Shown here: one piece after another, positions 27,401 through 42,400 of the stretch
Numbering within the stretch: the first letter of the stretch is position 1
Layout of the letters: each line of letters begins with the position of its first letter
NCBI RefSeq assembly: GCF_001949145.1
Contig: NW_019091364.1
Location: forward strand, 155,621-219,620
Reading direction: 5' to 3'
Length of the DNA stretch: 64,000 bases
From: Acanthaster planci
Lineage: Eukaryota > Echinodermata > Asteroidea > Valvatida > Acanthasteridae
Notes under the pieces: generated by a model
What the model was told of the DNA's origin: nothing
What the model saw: the letters and a program-made list of their open reading frames with translations, nothing else
The model's database searches: none
Made by a program: the position numbers and the translations under genes

Positions 27401-30400
27401 ACAGTTTTAGAAATGTGGCCAGGTAACTTGATTTGTTCCTCTCTACCTTTTCTCTCCCCGTCCATTAAGGACAGTGGCATTTACCCCAAATTGATTTGAT
27501 GGATTTTTTTGAACTTGGTGTTTCACCATAAATTGCTTTTATCGGAACTGGAAGACACAGCGTCATGTGCTTTGGTTGAAGTACGTTTCATTGCGGTGCA
27601 GCCAGATATATGCGCTCACGCGATTGTCGATTTTTTTTGTGCTGACGTAGACTGTGTACTGTAAAAATTACTGCACGTGAAGCGCATGCGTGGTAGCAGT
27701 TACAAGGCATTTTAAGGCCTGAAAGGAGCACATGAATGGGGACTCCCCACTGAATATTAAAAATGACATACGCCCCTTTATAGTTAACTATAGAAGGACA
27801 CTCAGCATTTATCATTAAAATTAGGTTGTGTCATACGATCTGTGACGATATCATGCAAGACGATTTGTCATCTCCATCGCTATAAAGGTTTGTAGTGTTG
27901 TGACGGTCATGTGTGGATTGTTGTTTGGATATCTTTTGTGAACAAGCGCAGTTGTGCGGATGGTATCTGTTTTTCAGATAGAATTTCAGAAACGTGTCGA
28001 CAGAAGTTGCTCATAATTATTTCACTGATGTGATTCGGGTGCGACGTGTGTTAACATCTGTGCTCTAAACTACTGATTTGGTGTGTTGGTGATAGACATG
28101 GTTTTGTTTTTGGCAAGTTTTATTTCTGTGGTTATTCACAAAACATGAATCCTAGAGTGTATTTAATTGATTCTGCTTGGATAAGTAAGGTTGGAAACCG
28201 ATCGTAAGAATCGTCATGGAGGAATGAAGACTTCTGTGATTTATGTACATAGTGAAAAATGGACTGGAATTGTTGAAATCCTACTTCAGTGAACGTTATT
28301 CTCACTGGTTCACGAAATGAAGGAGCTATGGGTCTATATAAGGTCTTTTCTGTAGAGATGCATATGGCATTGCATTTTCCTTTTTTGCTATGTTACGCAG
28401 ATTTCAAGACCTGCCGGGGAAAGATTCGATTTAGGAAAGACAGGCATTGTAGCCTAATTTTTGAGAAATATGAGAAGAAATCGACGTAAAACTTATACCT
28501 TGAATTATGAGCAATCATTTTATGACTATGTGAATTTGCCTGTGGCTGTTTTGCCAGAAAGATTGAAGAGATTTTATCATCGGTATTCCTGAGGGCCTTG
28601 ACATTTCTAGCGGCTGAACGTTTAAGCCTCTCTTTCCTTAAAGAAATTAAACCCTCAGCATTATGTTCCTTATGAAGATCTCTCCCAAATTATGCATTCT
28701 AATCACAAGTGGAGTATGGAGCGGCTATAAGGAAGTTATCAGGGTTGTGACAAAACACATTTGTACATTTATCTGAATCGTTGGCAAAATCTGTTTACTC
28801 ACGAGTAGAGAATAACGTTTCTTAAATATTTCCATTCAAGTATTTCAACGCAAACAGAGAGGACCACAAGTTTCATCTGGAATTCTAACTTTTCTGTAGC
28901 TCTAGGGTGAAATATCACGATGTTCATGTTGCAGTGCGCCTAGACACGAGCCAACCGTAAGCATCTAGATTGTCAAAAATGAGGGTATTTAAGCTCAGCG
29001 AGCAACTGAAGTCTCATATTCCCACTTTTCTCAAAACACGTTTGTCACCGCTCATTCCCATTGGGTTGGAAGTTGCTTGGGTAACCGCCTAACCTAGATA
29101 TAGCTTTTGTATATGTCTGGATTCGAGGTGAATGTGCAAGCCAGGTATTTGACAAATGAATGAAGGTGTACTTACCCCCTACAGTTCGAGAATATCTAAG
29201 AACTACTATGCTCCTTCTTTTGTCTGTTTGGGGCCGATGAAATAACTTGACCCGAAGTAAACTTTGTCCACCGTTATAAAACGTGCCAGATCTTACATAC
29301 AGGTTTAGTCAGGGTAAACCTACATGTCAAAACCTGGATTGGGGTTCACGAAAATGAAAACACAAAACAAACCAGAATGTATTTAGAATTAAGATCCCAT
29401 ACATGAATCGAGCAGATGGGAGCCTTTTCGTGTCACCCTAGTTACCTTTGTTACTCCTTTAAACATAGGGCATGACAAGAGAGAAAAAAAACAGAATCGC
29501 GCTGTTGGCAGGCTGTGTCTCCTTCCGACGTAAGTACTTTCTGCGTGAAACCTCTCTAGAAGGGGAGTGTAAACTGAGGGATACTTAGACAAGTCTCTTT
29601 TACTTTCAGGTTGTCAGACTTGCACTCAGTGAGTTTTCAACAAGGTTGGACAAATGATTTAAAAGACCCTTCTCTCTTTGTGAATACCAAACAGCAAACC
29701 GCGTTTCAATATTTAGTGTTTGGGGTCGCACACATCAGTGACATTGAAATAGCTGACCATGCGTGGAAGTTTTTTTTTCTCTTGACTACAAGTGAAAGGG
29801 GTCAGACATTGTGGACACAGTAGTTACATTCCCAAGATTCAAGTGAGATAAATACGAGCGTAGGAGTAAATTGCTCTTATCAGCAGGGCTGGAAACGTGA
29901 CAAAAAAGATAATGTAGATTTTTAAGACATGGAATTGTGTGCAAAAATATTTAACAACCGTTTGGTTTTCAGTCTAGGCGGGCGCATCATTAGTTTTTGA
30001 AATGAACAAATGACATTATTCTGGGGCTCATTCAATGATCCAGCGTTATTCCAGCGATTGTCTTAAATTTGTGATTTTTTTTTATACACAGTGATGTAGG
30101 TATGGCAGGCAAGCTTTAAACAGTCCATTAACGACATGAATTATCGCTTGAAGTTTGGTCGTGCCTACGACGGCGTCGCAAGCTATGTTTTATTTCCCAG
30201 ACCTAATTGAAGTGAAAGTTAAACTCCATCGTGCCAGCGAAGCGAAAAATCAAAACTTTCCTGCTGTTACTTCTGGCCCTGTGGAAGAGTCAAGAAGAAA
30301 TGAAGATGGGGTTAAGTAGACAGGGAGGTATTTTCCGAAAGATGATTTATAACCCGAGACTTCCCTTTGGATGGTGGAATGATATCATGATAATATGATG

Positions 30401-33400
30401 TTGCATGCCTGTCATTTACAAATGTCATTAGATCGAAAATGCGATAAAGTCCTTTGAAAATTCAGCCTGATGGCGCCGTGTCATATTCACCTTGTAACCC
30501 TAATTGCCCTATTTTAGCTACCCTCGTCCGGGAGAATTTTTGTTTGTTCCGGCTTTGGAAAAAATAATAGGATAAAGAAACGATTGCGATTGACGAAAAG
30601 ATTTTGATACAAACAGCCGTGTCTTGCTCTCGCAGAATTTTGTAGGCCTTCTTTACTTATTTCTAAAATAAGTCGAGAAATTGGTGCTACAGTGTTTCAT
30701 TTTAAACTTTTCCAGTTTTAAAATGTAATCCGCAACTTTGTTTGGATACTTTAACTTAGAAAAAAAGTGGCACCAGCCAAAAAAAATTAAGAGCCTCCTT
30801 TCCCACCTGAATTTATATTTGTGAAAATTTGTTTTATATCAAATCAGTGTAAATCCGTTAATTCGATTTTATTAGAAAGGTCCATTTGTCCCTATAGCCC
30901 AGCAAACATCCTTAAGAGGCAGATAATGCTCATTGGTGTTTAAAATGATACACAGTGTGTGTTTCACTGAGATCAGTTACCGTAATGCATTTTTCCATAT
31001 CAGCCGTTGCTGACTTCAAGTTACCATGATACTGAAAGTTATAAGATTATGTACATTGCAGGTTGTTTAAATAGCGGTTTCATGCGCCAAAGGGACCAAT
31101 GATAACTCCAACACGAATTTGCAATGAGCAACATACGCCTCTGGGACTTCCCAGTGCCACGCAATTGCCTAAGATGCTGACCTTATGCCTCAACGGGATT
31201 AGGATGGATTTTTCAGCAGAAGAGCTGTTACATTTAGGTCTTACCTCGTGATGTCGTTGGGACGGACAGTTACCTCTGAAATCGAGCGGTCAGCATTGTT
31301 GTGTAGATTTCCTAATGTTGGTACTGGCTTTAGTATGTGTGTACCTCTGTGTCATTTAGATATTGCACTGTCCCCTCTTGGAACCAGAAGAAACTGTTTT
31401 CTCTATGTTTCCACTTGATAAGTACCTATAAAGTCACCAGCAGATTTAAACACTAAGTAAGAGGACCAGAGATAGTTGGTACACATGTATAGGTCAGTTT
31501 TCTAGATCAAGCTTGTAAGGAAAGTTATTATTTGGGTGTGTCGAAGGACAAGATGTTGGAAGGATGAAAGGTTCAGGGATTATCATACTGAACTAGAAAA
31601 ATGGTTTCTAGAAAGACAGTGTTGCGCTTCTGGGCTTTGTGACTCCCTTACCAATTTCCTCTATCCAGTATATGTGAAAGCTGTTATGCATTATGTGGCC
31701 TGATGTATCTTTGGGAAAGTTCTACCTGGCAACGATTATAAAGCGAAGTTATTCAGCCAAATATACCAATAGTTTGCCCAGAGCAACACTGACGTAAAAC
31801 GTTTTCATCAGAAAATACAGCAAGGCCTTTATCTTCACTTTACTTCAGCTTATCTAGTGCACTTGTTTTTGAAATCTTCTTCACATCCCTACGTTGTCAT
31901 CATCGTGTCCCAGACATTGGTCTACCCGCACACTCCAGCTGACCGGCTGCTTTCAGAAAGAAAACGACAGCCTGCCATAAAAAGCATTAGTCATTAGGTG
32001 GAATATAGGTTAAGCCAATCTGATCGATACCCTAGAGTATATTACTGTCTTTCCCCTTTCTTCGCCATCAAAATCTGAGGCTGCTTTCCCTGAGCGTTCG
32101 ATAGAATTTCCCTCCATTTGCCTTCGCTTGTTCGAGTTCGTTTCTTCGATTGTTTTGGTTCTTGGTCCTCAGGCAAGTTTAATAACAACCCATGAGAACT
32201 GAGAAGTCCATCTGTTGTCAGTTCAGTGCTTCCCCGCTCAATATTTATATATATACACTCCAGGGTTTCTAAGAGATAGTTTGGATATCAGCATGATACC
32301 GCTTAATTAAATTACTCTTAGAAGGGCTTATACTCGTGCAACTGGTAGTTCTTTTTATTTTTCTCTTATTTCTATGCTGACGAAATATGGAATTGCTCTG
32401 TTAAAACAAAGAGGGTTACAAAACAAACCCAAGGGGTTACACCTCCTTTTACTTGTGAATAGAGAACGGGGTTATTTCCTCCAGCTAGGGGTGCCAATGA
32501 CGATTTCAGAGCATTTTAAATTACATCGTCTTTGAAGGGTATGTGCCCCTACAGACATTGCAAGAACTCTTAGATTCATGCAAAAACCTAAAGCAGGTGT
32601 GGATCCAAGGGAGGAGGTTGGGGGTCGAACCCCCCCCCCGTCTGAGCAAAAAGGGGGAAAAAGTAAAAGAAAAAAAGAAAAAAATACCATTGTACACAAT
32701 GTCTATCATGTATGATGTTTCATCATCGTTTCTGCTTGTCCGCAAAAATTAGACATTAATTAAAAACCTCTGGCCTGACCCCCCCTGGAAAATTCCTGGA
32801 TCTTCCCCCGTAGAGGCACCACTTACAAAATGTTCTTATCATCCACATCCCAATTTTAAAAAGATCACAACCTTTTTCAGTAGACCTTGGAGAACTTTTT
32901 TGATAAGCAAATTTGTTGGAACCAGTGTGCAGATTTTCTTGGAATGGTTCTGACGAAGGATCAAGACCGCATACGTTTACAGAACCCATGTAATACTTTA
33001 TTACCACCGTGATCAGATCATGTGATAGCGACTTTCCACCGATCGAGTATTTTGTGATCAACCCTAATCCTCCCTTTTACATTTGATATCTCAGTCTACA
33101 CCGACTGGCCGACTTTTTCAGTAACGGTATGCCAGTACTGGTTGCCAAGCCAATAATTAGTACAGTTAGGAATGTTTTATGTAATATGTTACATGTAATA
33201 TGTTTTTGGCTCCAAATTGGGTCCTGTGCAGTAGGGCGAGTTGGACATTCACCCTTCGACACCCACATACCACGTGCCATGTAAACTGGTCGCATTGTCT
33301 TAAGTACGGCTGAATGTACATTTTGACAAGACCCAGTACGACATTGATCATGCATTTTGATTTTCTTTTCAATGGCGTGACCTTAGGGATGATACATGTA

Positions 33401-36400
33401 AAAAAACAGGCGGATTATCTGGACATGAGTTAATATCCAGATACGTGTCCAAACACGGGACCAATGGCCTTTTTAGACGTATTAGTCATTCTATATGAAC
33501 TACTCGTGAATCCGTATAGCTGTGCACATTTTGTACTTTCTGTGAATAAAATGACTGCACTTACTTTCCCCGATGACAGATTTGGCGACTGGCGCCTTTA
33601 TGGAATTTCATGTGGGTAGCCGGAGGACCGCAGAGTGCGGAAACCCGGATTGAGACCTAGTGTATTTGGCACTGAAGCACTGTTGCTTGCTGGCGATTTC
33701 ATCTGTTGAAAGAAGGGAAGGTGGACAAGGAACTTAACAATTTCATATTGGTTCTCAATCACTAATCTGGTGTCTGGTATCATTACCTACCTTGTGATTG
33801 AGCCATCGTTGATAGCTATGCTCACAGGTTTAACTGTCTGTAGACATTAACATTGTTTTAACAAGGGAAGAAACAATGCTAGCGAAGTTTGACGCTAAGA
33901 TCAGGACATTTATTATCACTGATACCGCATAGGTTGAGATACCTTTATTATTATTTCTGACATTTTTCCAGGGTATAACTCATTCACCAAAAGGTGGTCT
34001 TCCATAAGGTCCTGACATAGCATTATTAAAATTATTAGTTAAAAATAGAATATCCAAGCGATACAATCAAACAAGTTAGTTAAATATATAAAAATATACG
34101 CAGGTGTTCAGGCATTAAAAAGAAATCATAATAAAATAAACCAAAAGCACTAAAATTGGTTAAAGGGGGAAATAGTAAAAGACAAAATAAATAAAACTAT
34201 GAAGTACTAACGTAAGTCGGGGGAAACTGTAAATCAGCAAGAAAATAAACATGTAAATACACAATCATAAACTAAAATATATAATAATATCAAATAAAGA
34301 ACTACGATAAAAGCAAAGCATTTGTAGAAAACATGCAATAACAACATTGCATAAAAACTACATAAAAGATTCTTTAAGAGAAAACTGAAAACTTTTCTTA
34401 ATTCTACTTGTACTTAATTACAGCCGTTAATTGGTAAAATCAGTACTCACCTTAAAGGAATGCATGGAAAGAATCAGAAAGTGACAAAATCATAACGGTT
34501 ATTGCCCCATTCGACTTTTGTTTTTACTTATTGAAAAAATTGGTTTGCACAGGGGTGGACGCTGAATTGTGCTGATAGAGAACAAATAATGTGTACGACC
34601 AGCACATTTTGCAAAGTATTGGGAGTGTTAATGAATTATTTTGTAGGTCATTATTTTTGTGTGCCATTTAGGTGTAAATAAGTAATTTTTAAAATTACCA
34701 GCACCTCGTTTCTGATGTACTATTGTTGCCACATGCCCAGGTTTTAATGAAAATGAAATTGTAAACGCTGTCGTACGTTTGTGTTACATTCACAGTATAA
34801 ACAACACGTAGCATAAAGACGTTCTGTTTATTCGTGAATAGAACATTTCAAATGAGTTTCGGAGTTTTTATTACCAGTGGATTTACAGTGTAGACATTAT
34901 TGATGTAGTAGGCCTATAAGCCTACCAATGGCAAATCTGGAATACTCCCATTGCTTGTTGATGTCACGCAAGAATTACCATTTCAGTATCACATTGCTTG
35001 ATCATAGTACTCAACCTATTTCCCTATTTTTGTTGGAGTTATGTGTTTTTTGTTTAAATGCTTTATGTTCACACTTTAAACTACATGTAATTCCAAATTC
35101 AGAAAGCTATTCCTAAAATAGTTCTAAAAATGACCCATATGTCTCGTGTGTGTAGGCTGCTATTTAAAGAAAAATATCGAAAAATAACAGAGATCAAAAC
35201 AGCCTATAGTTCACATTCACTATCAGTTCCTGTTGCCCTTATGAAATTGTTCAATTTATCTGGCAGGCCCCCTGTGATTATAAGCCCGAGCCTCTACTTC
35301 TGGAGAGTCGGCAAAATCAAATTAAGAGGGACGACACCCATGTTTGAAATTCTGACTTACCTGCTCCGGTAGACCTATTCCTTCTTCGAATTCTCTAGTG
35401 CCAAGGTGAAGTCAAACACCAACATTGAAATGTATTTTGGTTGTTTTGGTCTAAAAAATGAATTTCAGAAGAGGTAATCCATCGAAATCGAGTTATTGCG
35501 CCCGAAGACGAATTGTTGCTTGAACATGACAATTCCTTTCGGTAGAAAGACGATGCCATGAATAACATAATGCATTGATTCAAGCAGGTGGCGCCTTAAT
35601 GTAATTGTTTTATATTAAATCTTGCGTCTTTAATTCATTGAGTTCTAAAATCGGACCTGGTAATCTGATATTATTCTCAAGAGAGATTTCGATGCCAAAA
35701 ATCTTTGACGTTTTAAAAGACCTATATCGGGAAGACAAGCCTTCAGCAAAATGATTTGTCGGTAAAACTCAATTCAGTGATAACATAGACCTCTCTTTGG
35801 ATTTTTTCCATTTGGGTTAAATAGACTATCATCTCTGTTAGAGCCAATAATTGAGGTCAATCACTTTAACTGAAGCATGGTGCAGACACGGTAGCAGTCA
35901 TTTCCACGGTATAAAATAATCGGTGGAGAGAATAAAAACGAAATATATTCATTGGTAAAAGTGATGTAGGAAGGGTAATTTTTTGGGAACCATCTTGGTC
36001 AGGAGCACGGTTTGGTCTTTTTTTCCGCGTAGGTTTCGCGTAGGAAGATTCTTTATGCCTTTATTTACGTACAGAGAACGTTCATGGCAAGAAGAGTAAA
36101 TATAAGTGTTTACTTAGCACATATTTGGGGTTTTACATACACTTTTCCTCTATTAGCAGGGACTCGACACTCTTGAATAACTACTAAAAATTTACGACGT
36201 AATTATAAACAGCAGTACGGTCGCCAATCTCAAGAATTGTTGCAATGTATGCGAGGTTGATTTAGCCGCGGTAATCAATCACAGAGGAAGCAAGATTCTA
36301 CCAGTTTCTCTAATTATTGGTTCGATGTCAATGAAAGAACAGATTTACAGGGGTGGAATGAGGACCTTGATAGTGTATATGTACCAGACCATGTCAATTA

Positions 36401-39400
36401 GTGATGACCGTGTGTGGTGTTCGGAGTCATTCTCACATCGTATCCCTCTACAACTTGACGTTCTTTGCATTCCTCGTTGTTTGACTGATAATGGGCAGTG
36501 TTCGTCCGCGTTAATTGGTCTGCTGATGCGTGTCTGGAATCCGTGACGCGTGACAGCCATCATCTTTTGCTGTAGCGACATATACTTGAGCTATGCATGA
36601 TATGGCAGTCGGCACCGAAGGCAGTTAACAGGTGCACCTTTGATATCATGAGCGATATGTTGGCTGTCAGCCCTTAGGCACTATTTCCTTGCTTTGATCC
36701 GCCCATATGACACTTTTCCTGTTGAGAACAAACCGTCTTTAATCGTTCCAATGGGGCTGTCATTTAAAAAATGTTCTATTTAGATAATATCATTGGATAA
36801 GTGTCGACCCTCCCCAATTCATTTTCTCTACACACTTAACAGGTTGAATATTGTACAACCGTTGTCGTGTTAGTTTATAATATTCCGCAAGGTATTCTAA
36901 AACTACTTCCTGTCTTACATACGAGTATCTTTAACTTCGACTTCATGCGGACTGGTGCTTTGAATCGGCATCTGTTTTCAAACTCTAATCTTTCTGACAA
37001 TTTCTCGGAATTCTTTTTACCATTTCAAGGCTTCTGCCGTACCTGACTGCAGAAATTGGATACATAAAATGAACAAGTGAGTTAAATTCAGTATACTGTA
37101 TAGCCACATGCGCTATCATTTTTGTGATAGTCACAAAGCCTGTTTTTATTGATCGTCCCTAGCGTTTCCCGGGCGTTCATACAATCGTCACGGTTTTGCC
37201 CCTTTTTTCTTTCCTGGTCATGCCGGGAACAAAACGCTGAAGCAGACGCGAGGGATGAAATCGAAATGAATGAAATGCCAGGACACAGTTTAAATGAGAA
37301 GGTATAGCTCCGGGAGGGGGGTGGGGTGCTGTGGGTTGTTTGTGCTTTCCCCCACGCCTCCATATCGGCAAAGGCCAGTTGTCTCAATTACATCCCATTG
37401 AGTCCAGCCACCTTTTCTTTTCGTGAGTACACGTGAAATATATCATCTTATCCTTGTTCCATAGAGGGTTCCTTGGGTTGCTGGCGGCAGAATTACCTGA
37501 CCAGTTTCACGGCGCAGAGTACACCGTCTCGAAAATGTAAATACGGCGAAGAATCTCTGTGTTCAAACGATCAGGTTATTCATCTTTTTTTTTCTAAAAG
37601 CTGTACGTTTTCAAGTCAGCTTGAAGTGCGGGGGGGGCTTTGTTGCTGTATCAGTTGACTTTGTGCAAGTGTAATTCATGTCATGTACTAAACAAAATCG
37701 AAACAGACACTAAAAATTCCGATACACACAAAGTGCCGAATTGCAATTTGATTTACAGTGAATTGGTCTAAGTTCAACTCGGCACCTTCCATTTTCCTTG
37801 TCGACTATCATTCTCTCATATTAGATGTAAATATTCCATCCTCGTTCCCCAAGGAACACCACACGTACCCACGCATGCTATATCAGTGATATCCGTCTAA
37901 AATGGTACGTGCATTCCAGATTTTTTAATCAGAATTAATTTACAACGTTAATGTGGTAAATTGAGGCACTTCACGGAATGCCCATTTTTCACTAGGGACC
38001 TGAACTGCGTGAAAGATCAATACCGTTAATACAGTTTGTTAGCGCAGTTAGAATAATTTCTTCACACATGGAATGGAACATTTAATATGTCAGCGAAGAA
38101 AATTAGTATTTTAATTGCACAAATGTGAAAAACCTAACTTTTTATACAACGCCTGAATTACTGCTTAAAATGTGCCNNNNNNNNNNNNNNNNNNNNNNNN
38201 NNNNNNNNNNNNNNNNNNNNNNNNNNNNNNNNNNNNNNNNNNNNNNNNNNNNNNNNNNNNNNNNNNNNNNNNNNNNNNNNNNNNNNNNNNNNNNNNNNNN
38301 NNNNNNNNNNNNNNNNNNNNNNNNNNNNNNNNNNNNNNNNNNNNNNNNNNNNNNNNNNNNNNNNNNNNNNNNNNNNNNNNNNNNNNNNNNNNNNNNNNNN
38401 NNNNNNNNNNNNNNNNNNNNNNNNNNNNNNNNNNNNNNNNNNNNNNNNNNNNNNNNNNNNNNNNNNNNNNNNNNNNNNNNNNNNNNNNNNNNNNNNNNNN
38501 NNNNNNNNNNNNNNNNNNNNNNNNNNNNNNNNNNNNNNNNNNNNNNNNNNNNNNNNNNNNNNNNNNNNNNNNNNNNNNNNNNNNNNNNNNNNNNNNNNNN
38601 NNNNNNNNNNNNNNNNNNNNNNNNNNNNNNNNNNNNNNNNNNNNNNNNNNNNNNNNNNNNNNNNNNNNNNNNNNNNNNNNNNNNNNNNNNNNNNNNNNNN
38701 NNNGCGACCATGTTCCATATACAATGGGCTAGAGTGTACCGTTTTTGGCAGGCACACCTTTACAGTGAACTGAGACAGAGGGTCAGGCGTTGCACAAGGA
38801 TTATCATTCTTCTGCGTTTTTGAAGGTTTTTTTTTCAGTTAGTAAACGAAGGAGATCTGCAGAATGTCGTTCGTACGAATTAGTGTTTTAAACCGAACCT
38901 CATGAGTCCCTGTTTTGAACTTCTCATTTTATTGGTTTACTTAAAACTCTCCATGTATAAGTAGGTCATTTGTAAGTGTGTACTTGTTTACTGACTTACA
39001 AAAGATATTCAAAGTCCGTGTTTCGAGGTTAACAAGTTAAAGCGCTCTATTTTCCCAAATGTGTTCGTTGTCTGTTTGACTGAAATGGCTGCCATGGTAC
39101 GCATATCATGTTTAGTAGAAAAGCTAGGGTTGGTGTCTTAGATACATGGGTAGTTAGGGCAATGGAACACATTTTTTAATTAGCGTGGTATATATATGAT
39201 ATTTACAATGGGTAAATGTTAATTATTTTGAAGGGTCTTGTCAAACTTGAAATGGATATTAGAACATATTTACTTTGGTTGGGAAACTTTGTTGCCAACG
39301 TAAGCAAAGGGGGACAGCGACAGAACAGATATTTGTAAAGAAATCCTGGCATACTTATATATACAACTCTTAATATGTGTCCGAGGTGTTTTCAGAGAGG

Positions 39401-42400
39401 AATTAATAATAATTGGCTGTTCTAAGCACTCCTACCGTGGCACTCTAAAGCAGAATAACATGTACTAGCTTAGATAAGCTGCTTAACATTGCATTTGAAT
39501 TTACTTGATGGTGTAAATTCTTTGCTCATGTCATGTTATTAGCTTGAAAATATTTCGAATGTTATTTTGTAAGTTCATTATCCTGACGGAAAGACACATC
39601 CACTCTTCAACTCGTGTCACTTCCCCTGCGGTAATTTTAATGAGTACATGTATTGATAGACGGAATCGACTCCCCTCTTTAGGGAAGAGTTGCTGGCGAG
39701 TAATGATGTCTGTGCCGTCATTAATTAAGGATAGAAACGAGACTCGTAAAAACGGAAGGCAGAATCTAGACGACGAGTGTTCCCATATTTCCAATTGATC
39801 TGCTCGGAATGAGAATCGCTGAACATAAAAGAAAGGAACACTTGATTTGCCACCAGCAAGCAATTAATAAACAAGCCTTCCAGTTCCCAAGTTTAACAAT
39901 TAACTTGCAATCTTGACGAGTCGATGAAAACATCCTTAAGGCCCAAACATTTACCTCATCTTAAAACGCTGTCTGATTTTGCCTGAACACCAGCAGATGA
40001 CATCAGCTGGCGGATAAACGAACTTCCTGAGTAGACATCATTTGTCGAGTTGATAAAATTAAGTCGAGTCGATAACCAGTCCTTTTTACTTCATGTCTTT
40101 TATTAATCTGTTGCATTACATGGGCCTGCTGACTACATCCTTTCTTCAATTTATTTTAAGCTTCTCTTCTTTGATTTTTTGTTTTCCCTTCAAGCGCGCA
40201 ATTCACGGTATTGCAGAATACTTTGGTTTAGAGAGTGATATTAAACTATGCCCTTCGCCGTCACTTGTGGCTCCTCCGACACCCCTTGAAGACGAAAGAT
40301 TTCCAAAATAAATAAGACATCAGTCCTCAAGCCTTGCTCGAAATCTATAGCTTAAAACTGCGTTATCGGAACAGCATTCAGTTCTCTTGGGCAATTGATA
40401 TACCATTTCCAATCAGTACGACCTCCCCTAGGATCAAATTTTGATCGACCTGTGGGTATTCTATTCGTTCTGGGTTGACAAAATCTTTAAAGATAAAATT
40501 TGTTGAAAGTATTTAAGAAGGATAGGAGAAAGACGTTGTGAGGTGGAATATAATACACTGACTTTTAGTAACCGACTTCCTCTGAAATCTGATTTCTTTC
40601 CCCGATGAGAGAAAAAGTTCCAAGTGCGTCTATTTTGCAGCTATTCCTTTCGGTTTGTAAGCAGGTTTGCAGCTATTCCTTTCGGTTAGTAAATTTGGTA
40701 ACGAGTTTCCTTCCAAAATAAGCTGACTGCTGTGAACTGTTCCTAAGAAGGCAACAGGATGATGTCCTTTTGAATTACCATATATCTTAATAGTTACAGT
40801 TTCTTAAGTTTGGATGTCAAATCTGTCTTGATGGTAAAATTAAGGGTATGAATGAAATCAAAACTAAATTCAGACAAAATTGCGTCATTAGAATGCTAAA
40901 TCCACTGTCGTTGTAACACGTCATGCGAAGATTTGAAAAATTATTTTTCTTTTATTTCCAGATGGGTAAAAAATATGAGGAAGAGCAACTCGATCCTTCC
41001 TCAAAGGAAATGGAGATTTGTAGGAACTTCACTGTCCCATCCCCGATGCCTAACGATGGTAAGTTATGACTCCAAACTAATCAGATGATGGCTTTCGGTG
41101 GAGTGTCACTTCTGCAATGAGTAGAAATCTCTCAGTGTAATGCACAAACTAGAGAGGGCGCTTCACGCTGACAGCTTGGACCAACAAAGGGCAATATTAC
41201 ATTTCACCGGTTTGCATGCAATGCACTATTCATCCGATGGAAAGAAGACCAGGGCATGGGAGATTTCCCCATCGGAGAGAACAAAGTAAGATGGCTCCTA
41301 GCGGGTCAAACTTGCCTCTAAACAAGAGGAAATAGCGTAAAGAAATAACCTAACCTAAAGTTTACAAAGCCTGAAGCCGCGTCAACAGATAAGTTGTCTC
41401 TCGTTCAGGTCTATGAGTTTTCTGGGATCATAACAATCAAAGTTTCCAGCTCGAACGTTTCACAAAGCCATTGAAATGTAATATTTATATTATGTTGCTG
41501 TGGATGTGAAGTTTGTTGATTTCCTGAAGGAGGTCCTGGGGTGCCATAAATGTCATCTTGTCACTTGGTGTTATTGCATGTGGAGGGATCCTCAGGCACG
41601 AGTGTCCTTTTTAAGTCTTTTCTTGTAAAACAGTGTGAATGGCTATTGTTTATTTCTTTACACCAGGGAGTGTGCGCTAAGGCTTGAACCTTTGTGATCT
41701 TCTATTGACGTCGCGTTCACTTGTTTTTGCTAAAGCGTATGGGTGACTCGCTTTGAGTACACAGATTTGTTCTGTAATACGTACATGTACCATTGTGATA
41801 TTCCTGTTCATTATTTTGCTGTAAGTAAAATTGTGGCCGTGTAATTAAGTTACCCGTTCAGCTGTAATTCCTTGTGACGCACAGGAGAATGAGGTCGCAG
41901 CTGGTATGCACTCATGCAGACTACCTCTCTGTGATTGCTTGTGTTCCTTAGAGAATTCAATTTACGAAACAACTCTCTTTGCACGGATGGGATACAAAAG
42001 AGTTCGAACGAAAGTTAAGTAATAATGAGACTGGCAGCAGTTGCATTGGTCACTCGAAACAGAAATGCTATTATCATGAAATGGATAGTCTGAACTGAAA
42101 ATAACACGGAGGTTTGAAAATGAACCTCATAATCCGGCCATGATGTGAGAGGTTGACCTCATTCCTAAATCCGAATCAAATATCATCCAGATTCAAGTCC
42201 TTTACAATTTGTTTGGAGAAAACCTCATACGCAGGACATCAGACAATGCAGTGTTGAGCGCGTAAAGTTGAAACCAAACAAGCTTGTTTAACGCTAGACT
42301 TCCCATACCCTGATGTGTGTACCAGGCCTACTTTTTTTTCTATATCCATCGTTAATTGTCCTTATATTTTCCATTGATTTACGGAGTATGGATCTATCTG

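Larger units (their letters stand above)
15461..40961 (+). other. Intron 1 (25.5 kb)
   Basis: The donor is GTGAGT and the acceptor TTTTATTTCCAG. It separates the signal-peptide exon from the ectodomain. Seen inside: MITE copy B, a LINE fragment, a possible minus-strand LINE 3' end, C/G-run-bearing repeat debris at 32590-32820, the 38177-38703 assembly gap and a 32-base tandem duplication near 40634. No further exon is required, since exons 1 and 2 join in phase 0. An alternative exon inside the gap cannot be excluded. Confidence 0.75.

Noticed and set aside
32626-32640. GGTCGAACCCC resembling a tRNA T-arm
   Set aside because: No matching A-box, acceptor stem or anticodon arm is found around it; it is part of repeat debris next to a C run.
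38125-38823. Long open reading frames across the first N run
   Set aside because: They are open only because N codons cannot be stops. The real sequence on either side shows no protein similarity.
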